From positions 1-10,429 of the forward strand of contig CAZVVG010000023.1 in NCBI GenBank assembly GCA_964630615.1: a DNA stretch of 10,429 bases, in the 5' to 3' direction. Within the stretch, counting starts at the first letter, position 1; the number at the start of each line of letters is the position of its first letter. Below, one piece after another: positions 1 through 5,776 of this stretch. The notes beneath the pieces are model-generated. The model was not told the DNA's origin. It ran no database searches and saw only the letters and a program-made list of their open reading frames with translations. This stretch comes from CAZVVG01 sp964630615. Lineage in GTDB: Bacteria; Patescibacteriota; Minisyncoccia; Moranbacterales; UBA2206. The position numbers and the translations under genes were made by a program.

Positions 1-662
1 CCCTAAGAAATCCTCATGATAAAGTTAAGTATGCCGGAAATGATGAAGGCTGGCGCTTCACTCAAAAAGTCCTGGAAGAGGTTGCCCAAGAGCAAAATTT
101 GGCCTACGAAAAACAAGTCGGGGAAGCTGCCTTTTACGGGCCGAAACTTGATTATAAAATAAAAGACTGTCTGGGCCGAGAATGGCAATGCTCTACTTTA
201 CAATTTGATTTCAATTTACCGGAACGTTTCGATATGAACTTTATCAATGAAGAGGGAAAAAAAGAAAGACCCTATGTTTTGCATCGAGCGCTCTTTGGTT
301 CTTTTGAAAGGTTTTTAGGCGTCTTAATTGAGCATTACGCCGGAGCTTTTCCTCTTTGGTTATCTCCAGTTCAAGCCGTAATTATTCCAATTTCAAAGAA
401 ATTTAATTCGTACGCAGAAGTGGTTGCCGCAAAACTCAAAGATAAGGAAATCCGCACAGAGATCAATGATTCCGATGAATCTTTAGGAAAAAGAATTCGC
501 GAAGCGGAAAAACAAAAAATTCCTTATTTGCTGGTCGTCGGTGAGAAGGAAGAAAATTCCGCCTTGGTCGCAGTACGAAAAAGGCACCAAGGAGGTCAAT
601 CCGCGCTAAAGATAGAAGAATTGATTAAGCAGATAGAGGAGGAAATTCGAACAAGGAAATAG
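1..662 (+). CDS. thrS: Threonyl-tRNA synthetase, C-terminal part (5' end cut off by window)
   Basis: This is the last 219 codons of thrS; the frame is open from the window edge (first full codon at 3) to TAG at 660-662. The enzyme charges tRNA-Thr with threonine in the cytoplasm. The fragment starts inside the class II catalytic core. It shows the GEAAFYGPKLDY block, LGREWQCSTLQFDFNLPERF, and a motif 3 region, LHRALFGSFERFLGVLIEHY. The histidine of LHRA matches the third zinc ligand in E. coli ThrRS. After AFPLWLSPVQ comes a complete anticodon-binding domain of about 95 residues, including NDSDESLGKRIREAEKQKIP and VAVRKR. GSFERF in place of the usual GS(I/L/M)ERF is a minor change. The N-terminal editing and TGS regions, if present, lie outside the window. 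miaB follows 4 bases after the stop, so the two are probably cotranscribed. Identification is firm. Confidence 0.97.
   Translation, partial: LRNPHDKVKYAGNDEGWRFTQKVLEEVAQEQNLAYEKQVGEAAFYGPKLDYKIKDCLGREWQCSTLQFDFNLPERFDMNFINEEGKKERPYVLHRALFGSFERFLGVLIEHYAGAFPLWLSPVQAVIIPISKKFNSYAEVVAAKLKDKEIRTEINDSDESLGKRIREAEKQKIPYLLVVGEKEENSALVAVRKRHQGGQSALKIEELIKQIEEEIRTRK
653..657 (+). promoter_or_regulatory. Shine-Dalgarno site of miaB
   Basis: AAGGA lies 9 bases before the ATG at 667, inside the last codons of thrS. It is one of only two convincing Shine-Dalgarno sites in the window and supports the ATG at 667 as the miaB start. Confidence 0.6.
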
Positions 663-666
663 TCTA

Positions 667-1989
667 ATGAAATATTTCATCAAAACTTTTGGCTGCCAGA
701 TGAATATTTCTGACAGTGAAAAAATTGCTTATTTTCTCGAAAAAAAAGGCTTGAAAAAGGCTTCGGAGCTAAAAGAAGCAAATTTAGTCGTGGTGAATTC
801 CTGTTCTGTCCGCCAGATGGCTGAAGACCGGGTTTACGGCTTTATTCACAATCTCTGGAAAAATTTTCCCCAGAAAAAAATTATTCTAACCGGCTGTTTA
901 GCTAAACGGAAAGATGTGCAAAACCGACTCAAAAAGAAGGTGGGGTTATTTCTTTCCATAAACGAATTTTTCCAAGCGAAAAGATTGAAACTTTTTCAGG
1001 CTCAATCGGAAAATAAAAATAATTCGCCTGGGGATAAAAATAATTGTCCCTCCTACCTGTCTTTTCCTTCTGCGCCCGAAAGTTCCTTCCAGGCTTATGT
1101 TCCGATTATGACCGGATGTAATAATTTTTGCTCCTATTGCGTCGTTCCCTCTGCCCGCGGACGAGAGTATTCCCGGCCAGCCGACGAGATAATAAAAGAA
1201 ATTCGAGAGTTAATAAAGAAGGGTTACAAAGAAATAATCCTATTGGGACAAAATGTAAATTCCTATTGCGGAATAAAAAGCTTGAAATTGAGAAAACGGA
1301 CTTTAACTTTTCCCCAACTCCTTAAAAAAATCAATGCGCTCCCAGGTAATTTTTGGATCAACTTCCTGAGCAACCATCCGAAAGATTTTTCCGAAGAATT
1401 GATCGAAACGGTTACCCGACTTGAAAAAGTTTGCGAACATATTCATCTTCCTCTCCAATCCGGCGCCGACAAAATCCTAGAAAAAATGAATCGTCATTAT
1501 ACGACCAATTATTATCTGAGACTGATTAAAAAAATCAAAGCCAGCTTTCAAAAAAACAAACCCCAGAAATTATACTCTCTCACTTCGGATATCATTATCG
1601 GCTTTCCAGGTGAAACCAAGAAACAATTTTTGGGTTCAGCAAAAATTAGGAACAAGGTGAGTTTTGATATGGTCTATTTCGGTCAATACGCTCCACGCCC
1701 AGAGACAGCCGCCCAAAAAATGAAAGAGACTGTTTCCAAAAAAGAAAAGAAGTGTCGGGAAAAATTTCTTAACGAAATTCTCAAAAAAACTGCTGACACC
1801 AATAATCAAAAATACTTAAGAAAAATCTTAGAAGTTTTAGTTGATAAAAAAGAAAACAAAACTTACTATGGCCACACCCGCACTCTGAAAAATGTGAAAG
1901 TAATATCAGCTAAGAAAAATTTGGTTGGAAAAATTATAAAAGCGACAATAACTAAAGCTAATCCATGGAATCTAGAGGCAAATTATTAA
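667..1989 (+). CDS. miaB: tRNA-2-methylthio-N6-dimethylallyladenosine synthase MiaB
   Basis: MiaB is a radical SAM methylthiotransferase that adds the 2-methylthio group to i6A37 of tRNAs reading UNN codons. The protein has 440 residues, normal for the family. The N-terminal UPF0004 domain carries the three ligands of the auxiliary 4Fe-4S cluster: C10 (FGCQMN), C46 (NSCSVR) and C77 (TGCLAK). The radical SAM domain carries CxxxCxxC as C151, C155 and C158 in GCNNFCSYCVVPSARGRE, then LGQNVNSY, HLPLQSGADKILEKMNRHYT and DIIIGFPGET. The C-terminal 65 or so residues fit a TRAM RNA-binding domain. The linker between the first two domains (about residues 111-140) is polar, seems longer than usual and contains a small duplication. 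The gene overlaps miaA, whose product makes its substrate, so the two modification steps are encoded back to back. Assignment as MiaB over MtaB or RimO rests on the NSCSVR and GCNNFCSYC motifs and on miaA next door. Confidence 0.96.
   Translation: MKYFIKTFGCQMNISDSEKIAYFLEKKGLKKASELKEANLVVVNSCSVRQMAEDRVYGFIHNLWKNFPQKKIILTGCLAKRKDVQNRLKKKVGLFLSINEFFQAKRLKLFQAQSENKNNSPGDKNNCPSYLSFPSAPESSFQAYVPIMTGCNNFCSYCVVPSARGREYSRPADEIIKEIRELIKKGYKEIILLGQNVNSYCGIKSLKLRKRTLTFPQLLKKINALPGNFWINFLSNHPKDFSEELIETVTRLEKVCEHIHLPLQSGADKILEKMNRHYTTNYYLRLIKKIKASFQKNKPQKLYSLTSDIIIGFPGETKKQFLGSAKIRNKVSFDMVYFGQYAPRPETAAQKMKETVSKKEKKCREKFLNEILKKTADTNNQKYLRKILEVLVDKKENKTYYGHTRTLKNVKVISAKKNLVGKIIKATITKANPWNLEANY
1013..1045 (+). 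repeat. Short in-frame tandem duplication inside miaB
   Basis: The 12-base string ATAAAAATAATT occurs at 1013-1024 and again at 1034-1045, exactly 21 bases (7 codons) apart. It gives the related peptides NKNNSPG and DKNNCPS in the linker between the MiaB N-terminal and radical SAM domains. This looks like a diverged 21-base tandem duplication in a region free to vary. Confidence 0.55.
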
Positions 1990-2933
1990 AAAAAATTATA
2001 GTACTTCTTGGGCCAACCGCATCCGGAAAATCGGATATGGCAATTTATCTTGCTCAAAAATTTAACGGTGAAATTATTTCCGCCGACAGCCGGCAGATTT
2101 ACCGCCACGCTAATTTAACAACCGGAAAAGTTAAGCCCGATCGGGCTGGAGAAATAAAGCGAAAAATTGGACCTAAAAATTATTCTGTCTTAATTTCCAA
2201 AGGCGTACCTCATTATTTAATTAATATTGCCAGCCTTCGGACTAACTATACCGTAGTTAAATTTCAACGTGATGCGAATTATGTAATTAATTACATAATT
2301 AAAAAAAATAAGCTGCCCATAATTTGCGGCGGGACTGGATTTTGGATTAAAGCTCTAATAGACAATATTGTCTTTCCAGAAGTAAAACCAAATTGGAAAT
2401 TAAGAGCCCGCTTAAATAAATTTAGTGTTCAAAAGCTTTTTTCCTTGCTTAAAAAATTAGATACCAAAAGAGCTGAAAATATCGATTCCAAAAACAAGGT
2501 TCGCCTTATTCGCGCCATTGAAATTTGTGAAGCAATTGGAAAAGTACCGACTCTCCCCCCTTTTCAAGAAGAGAGTTGGAAAGGGATAAAATTCTTACAA
2601 ATCGGAATCGACCTCCCCAAGATAAAATTGCGGGCAAATATCAAAAAACGCTTGCAAAAACGTTTGCAAGCGGGAATGATCAAAGAAGTAGAAAATTTAC
2701 ATAAAAAATATGGCGTCAGCTGGAAAAGATTGGAAAATTTAGGCCTGGAATTTCGTTGGATTGCCTACTTTCTACAGCGTAAAATTAGCCGTGAAGAAAT
2801 GGAAGCTAAATTATATTTTGATATTCTCCACTACGCCAAGCGCCAGATGACTTGGTTCAAGAGAGATTCAAGAATAAAATGGTTATCTGATAAAAAAGAG
2901 GTTCCTATGGCTGTCCAAAAATTTATTTTTTAA
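1965..2933 (+). CDS. miaA: tRNA dimethylallyltransferase MiaA
   Basis: MiaA transfers a dimethylallyl group from DMAPP to N6 of A37 in tRNA, giving i6A37, the substrate of MiaB. The 322-residue protein has the family hallmarks in order: P-loop GPTASGKS (16-23), DSRQIYR (41-47), GVPHYLIN (80-86), YTVVKFQRDA (95-104), GGTGFWIKALIDN (122-134), KVRLIRAIEI and, near the end, LGLEFRWIAYFLQ and HYAKRQMTWFKRD. The histidine-led motif reads HYLIN where H(H/Y)LID is more usual, a small oddity. The ATG at 1965 lies 25 bases inside miaB and has no obvious Shine-Dalgarno site, so translational coupling is likely; no other ATG lies before the P-loop. The stop codon overlaps that of the convergent gene at 2930. 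The gene contains two strong DNA dyads, listed separately. Confidence 0.96.
   Translation: MESRGKLLKKIIVLLGPTASGKSDMAIYLAQKFNGEIISADSRQIYRHANLTTGKVKPDRAGEIKRKIGPKNYSVLISKGVPHYLINIASLRTNYTVVKFQRDANYVINYIIKKNKLPIICGGTGFWIKALIDNIVFPEVKPNWKLRARLNKFSVQKLFSLLKKLDTKRAENIDSKNKVRLIRAIEICEAIGKVPTLPPFQEESWKGIKFLQIGIDLPKIKLRANIKKRLQKRLQAGMIKEVENLHKKYGVSWKRLENLGLEFRWIAYFLQRKISREEMEAKLYFDILHYAKRQMTWFKRDSRIKWLSDKKEVPMAVQKFIF
2277..2300. repeat. Perfect 24-bp palindrome inside miaA
   Basis: Positions 2277-2288 (AATTATGTAATT) are the exact reverse complement of 2289-2300 (AATTACATAATT), with no spacer. It encodes part of a NYVINYII stretch of MiaA. The sequence is almost all A and T, so part of the symmetry may come from composition; no function is claimed. 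Confidence 0.6.
2649..2672. repeat. Inverted repeat (10-bp stem, 4-base loop) inside miaA
   Basis: CGCTTGCAAA (2649-2658) and TTTGCAAGCG (2663-2672) are perfect reverse complements around the loop AACG. The stretch encodes KRLQKRLQAG, a helix repeat whose matching codons partly explain the symmetry. No T-run follows on the + strand, so it is not a typical terminator. Confidence 0.55.
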
Positions 2934-3268
2934 ATTTTATTTCTTTTCAATTCTTCGACTATTTTCAAAGCCAAAACATCGGCTAGCTTCTCCTCTCTCC
3001 TTTCTGGATCTAAAAAATAATTATTTTTATCCCAAAACATACATAAATCTCTCCACTCTTTTTCTATTTTTTTCCGGTCTCTTTTGACTATTTTTTCAAT
3101 CTCTTTTTCCCTTCTCTCTGTTCCCGAATCAAATTTTAATTTAGCTCTAAGTATCTCTATTATTCTAAAATAAACACCCTCTTCCTTTTCTTCGAATTCG
3201 TTTTTTGCTTTACTTCCGCCTATATATTCAACTTTGGGAATTTTTTCTTTTGAAAAATCAACTTTCAT
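2930..3268 (-). CDS. Hypothetical protein, small and highly charged
   Basis: I do not recognise this family. The product is 112 residues from the ATG at 3268-3266, or 116 from an in-frame ATG at 3280. I prefer 3268 because GGGAG lies 5 bases upstream, while the upper ATG has no such site. The protein is rich in Lys and Glu with a predicted helical middle (FRIIEILRAKLKF, then RREKEIEKIVKRDRKKIEKEW) that may form a coiled coil. A more ordered C-terminal part follows, with WRDLCMFWDKNNYFLDPERREEKLADVLALKIVEEL. There is no signal peptide, membrane segment or metal motif. Its stop codon overlaps that of miaA (convergent). It lies 64 bases downstream of gatB with a weak hairpin between, so it may be the tail of that operon or a separate unit. 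The Shine-Dalgarno site and the full open frame argue that it is real. Confidence 0.7.
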   Translation of the reverse strand: MKVDFSKEKIPKVEYIGGSKAKNEFEEKEEGVYFRIIEILRAKLKFDSGTERREKEIEKIVKRDRKKIEKEWRDLCMFWDKNNYFLDPERREEKLADVLALKIVEELKRNKI

Positions 3269-3273
3269 AATTT

Positions 3274-3278
3274 CTCCC
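3274..3278 (-). promoter_or_regulatory. Shine-Dalgarno site deciding the start of the hypothetical gene
   Basis: On the - strand GGGAG is followed by the 5-base spacer AAATT and then ATG at 3268. The site overlaps the upstream alternative ATG (3280-3278), which argues for initiation at the second ATG. Confidence 0.6.
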
Positions 3279-3303
3279 ATGTGTTTTTACTCTTTTAAAT
3301 TTA

Positions 3304-3329
3304 TACCCAGTATCTTTTTTAATTGGGTA
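3304..3329 (-). terminator. Weak hairpin after gatB, possible terminator
   Basis: TACCCA (3304-3309) and TGGGTA (3324-3329) form a 6-bp stem around a 14-base loop just after the gatB stop. The run that follows on the - strand is TATAAATTTAAAA, not a clean T-tract. The same bases give a TATAAA element that could be a -10 box for the downstream gene, but no matching -35 is seen. Confidence 0.25.
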
Positions 3330-3332
3330 AAT

Positions 3333-4817
3333 TTAATTTGTTAATTTATTTTTTAAAATTTCCGCCACTTTTTGCGGATTGGCTTTTCCTCGGGATTCTT
3401 TCATAATCTGACCAATAAGAAATTGTAAGGCATTTATCTTTCCCTGTTTGTAATCTTCAATTGAAGCCTCGTTTTGAGCCAGCACTCTTTCGACAATTTC
3501 TTTTAACGCTTCGGTATCGTCAAGTTGAAGCAACCCTTTTTCCTCAATAATTTGCGAGGGGTCGCCGCCCGTCTGATACATTGTCTCCAAAACTTTCTGC
3601 GCCGCGCTGGAATTTATTTTTCCGCTCGCCACAATTACTACTAATTCCGCATAGTTCTCGGGAGTGATTTTGATTTCTTTTACCGATTGATTATTTTTTA
3701 TTAAATGCTTTTGCAGCTCACTAACCAGATAATTAGAAGCCAATTTCAGACATTTTTTTTCTTCCGCCACAAATTCCTGACAGTTTATTTTTTCTTTGAT
3801 TTCCGAAACCACTTCTTCAAAATAGGCGGCCAAGTGTTTGTCACTAATAATTACCTCAACCGTATCCTCGGAAATTCCGTACTCCACAATTAGTCTTTTC
3901 TTTTTTTCTTCCGGCATTTCCGGGAAATTCCTCCTAAGCTTTTCTAGATAGTCCTCGGAAAATTCCATCGGGGGAATATCTGGTTCCGGAAAGTAGCGAT
4001 AATCATGAGCCGATTCCTTGCTCCGTTGGGAAACCGTAATACCCTGAGCGCTATCATAACCGCGGGTTTCCTGAATAATTTTATCGCCTTCTTCCAGAAG
4101 TTTTTTCTGCCGCTGAATTTCGTAGTCAATCGCTTTTTCCACGAACTTGAAAGAATTGATATTTTTTAGTTCCACCTTGGTTCCGCTCAAGCGGTCCTTC
4201 CCTACTGGATAAAGAGAAAGGTTTACCTCACAGCGCATTTGGCCTTTTTCCATATCCGCGTCTGAAATTTCCAAATAACGGAAAATTTGCTGGAGTTTTT
4301 GACAAAAAATCCGAGCCTCCTTTCCGCTTTCAAGATCCGGCTCTGTCACCAATTCCATCAGTGGGACCCCGGAGCGATTAAAATCAATCAACGAGTAGTC
4401 GGCACCCTTTGGGTGCAGCAGTTTTCCCGTGTCTTCTTCCAGGTGAATTCTGGTAATCCCAATGATTTTTTCCTTGGGACCAATCTGGAGAGTGATTTGC
4501 CCTCCTAAGCACAAAGGTTGGTCGTATTGAGAAATCTGATAACCCTTGGGAATGTCCGGATAAAAATAATTTTTACGGTCAAATTTTGATTTTGGCTGGA
4601 GTGCGCAATTCAAAGCCTGGCCAGCTAATTGAACAAATTTTATCGCCTCTTGATTGGGAACAGGCAAGGTTCCCGGCTGTCCGGTACAAACCGGGCAAAT
4701 GTGAGAATTAGGCTTCTTTTCCAGGCCTAAATCATTCTGACACGGGCAAAACATTTTTGATTTAGTTTTGAGCTCGACATGAATCTCCATGCCGATAGTC
4801 ACTTTATATTGTTTCAT
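3333..4817 (-). CDS. gatB: Asp-tRNA(Asn)/Glu-tRNA(Gln) amidotransferase subunit B
   Basis: GatB is the tRNA-binding kinase subunit of the GatCAB complex, which phosphorylates and then amidates Glu-tRNA(Gln) or Asp-tRNA(Asn). The 494-residue protein is full length. It begins YKVTIGMEIHVELKTKSKMF and has four cysteines fitting the zinc site: C24 and C26 (FCPCQN), C41 and C44 (HICPVC). It shows the family signature LIDFNRSGVPLMELVTEPDL (143-162), VELKNINSF, and the run SAHDYRYFPEPDIPP. The last 40 residues (YKQGKINALQFLIGQIMKESRGKANPQKV) form the YqeY-like C-terminal domain. It starts 14 bases after the MazG-like gene and ends the tight gene chain that begins at 8126. gatA and gatC are not in the window, so they must be encoded elsewhere. 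Its presence implies that this organism makes Gln-tRNA or Asn-tRNA by the indirect route. Confidence 0.97.
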   Translation of the reverse strand: MKQYKVTIGMEIHVELKTKSKMFCPCQNDLGLEKKPNSHICPVCTGQPGTLPVPNQEAIKFVQLAGQALNCALQPKSKFDRKNYFYPDIPKGYQISQYDQPLCLGGQITLQIGPKEKIIGITRIHLEEDTGKLLHPKGADYSLIDFNRSGVPLMELVTEPDLESGKEARIFCQKLQQIFRYLEISDADMEKGQMRCEVNLSLYPVGKDRLSGTKVELKNINSFKFVEKAIDYEIQRQKKLLEEGDKIIQETRGYDSAQGITVSQRSKESAHDYRYFPEPDIPPMEFSEDYLEKLRRNFPEMPEEKKKRLIVEYGISEDTVEVIISDKHLAAYFEEVVSEIKEKINCQEFVAEEKKCLKLASNYLVSELQKHLIKNNQSVKEIKITPENYAELVVIVASGKINSSAAQKVLETMYQTGGDPSQIIEEKGLLQLDDTEALKEIVERVLAQNEASIEDYKQGKINALQFLIGQIMKESRGKANPQKVAEILKNKLTN

Positions 4818-4831
4818 TTTCTTGACTGATT

Positions 4832-5161
4832 TTACCTTTTATCGCCACTTCCCCCCAGTTTTCCTCTTTTCATTCTAGAATAGAGCTTGTCCAGATTGCA
4901 AGTGGCTATTTCTTCCAGGGAAAGACCCAGTTCCGAAGCTAGTTGGCTTACGTACCAAAGCACATCACCCAACTCTTTTTTAATAAGTTCTTGGTTTTCT
5001 TTTCCGACGATGCCCTGGTTATCTCGGATAACTTTCTTTATTTTTTCCGCCACCTCGCCCGCTTCGCCAGCCAGTCCGAGCGTTGGATAAACAAAATTCT
5101 TTCCCACTTCGGGATAGATAGCGGTTTTTCTTGACTTTTTTTGATAATCGCTAAAACGCAT
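4832..5161 (-). CDS. MazG-like nucleotide pyrophosphohydrolase
   Basis: A 109-residue single-domain all-alpha NTP pyrophosphatase of the MazG superfamily, which splits (d)NTPs to (d)NMP and pyrophosphate. The metal-binding signature is complete: E33 and E36 in LAGEAGEVAEKIKK, and E63 and D66 in KKELGDVLWYVSQLA (ExxE then ExxD, spacing 26 residues). YPTLGLAGEAGE is typical of the small stand-alone MazG group, not of E. coli MazG with its two domains. The start ATG lies 5 bases after the tmk-like stop and gatB follows 14 bases later, so it is in one transcript with them. In this setting a role in converting dCTP or dUTP to the monophosphate, or in cleaning up wrong dNTPs, is reasonable but is inference; the substrate cannot be read from the sequence. 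Confidence 0.9.
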   Translation of the reverse strand: MRFSDYQKKSRKTAIYPEVGKNFVYPTLGLAGEAGEVAEKIKKVIRDNQGIVGKENQELIKKELGDVLWYVSQLASELGLSLEEIATCNLDKLYSRMKRGKLGGSGDKR

Positions 5162-5166
5162 AAAGG

Positions 5167-5772
5167 TTAAATTATCTTTTTTACTATTCGGATTATTTTC
5201 TGATGGACCTTCTCTACGCTTTGATTAGCCGAGACTATTTTCCAAGCGTATCTCCCGGCCAAAAGAACGTGAAAATTTTTGCAAATTTTCAGTCTTTCTG
5301 GTTCCATTTCGTTGCGATGATCTTTTTCAATAGCCGTGGAAAATCTCTCCCCGTGCATTAAGATTGCCAGGTCTTCCTTAAGCAGTTTATCGTTTATTTT
5401 TTCCAAATATTCCAGATTCCCTCCCCAGGTTAATCCCCAGGCAATCCCTGTTCCAATGTAGTCTTCGGCTACAATCCATTCCCCCTTTCGGAGTCTGTCT
5501 TTGAGTTTTTTTTCATATCTTTTTCTGTTGAGAGCATACTTTTTCTGAAGCTCGTCGGTTGTCAATTCGTTTTGAGCGCGAAACTGGGGCTCCCGAAGAT
5601 ACTGATAAATAAAGGGGCCTTCCGGTTTGAGATCGTAAATCGGATATTTCAAACGACTAGCTTTTTTTCCTTGGCGGATTAAAAATTCAACTAGTTTTTC
5701 TGTCTGTACGGTTTTTCCAATTCCGTTAATTCCATAGATAGCAATCAATTTTCCAGTTTCTTTTCTTGGCAT
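5167..5772 (-). CDS. tmk: Divergent dTMP kinase-like P-loop kinase
   Basis: A 201-residue kinase of the thymidylate kinase family, which phosphorylates dTMP to dTDP. The Walker A loop is GINGIGKT (14-21). The order of later elements resembles eukaryotic-type Tmk: LKYP (41-44), GPFIYQYL (52-59), LNRKRYEKKL (81-90, holding the conserved NR), a WIVAEDY strand (99-105), and a lid-like stretch HGERFSTAIEKDHRNE (140-155). The conserved DR(Y/H) motif at the end of the nucleotide-binding strand reads E103-D104-Y105, so the family arginine is missing. The FPxR-type substrate arginine is also not evident in YPIYD. It starts 4 bases after the ThyX-like gene and is followed at 5 bases by the MazG-like gene. 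Context supports dTMP kinase; the motif changes leave open another deoxynucleotide substrate. Confidence 0.8.
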   Translation of the reverse strand: MPRKETGKLIAIYGINGIGKTVQTEKLVEFLIRQGKKASRLKYPIYDLKPEGPFIYQYLREPQFRAQNELTTDELQKKYALNRKRYEKKLKDRLRKGEWIVAEDYIGTGIAWGLTWGGNLEYLEKINDKLLKEDLAILMHGERFSTAIEKDHRNEMEPERLKICKNFHVLLAGRYAWKIVSANQSVEKVHQKIIRIVKKII

Positions 5773-5776
5773 AAAA

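Noticed and set aside
4287..4508. 73-codon open frame on the + strand within gatB
   Set aside because: Opposite-strand shadow of the strongly conserved gatB; no recognisable protein features.
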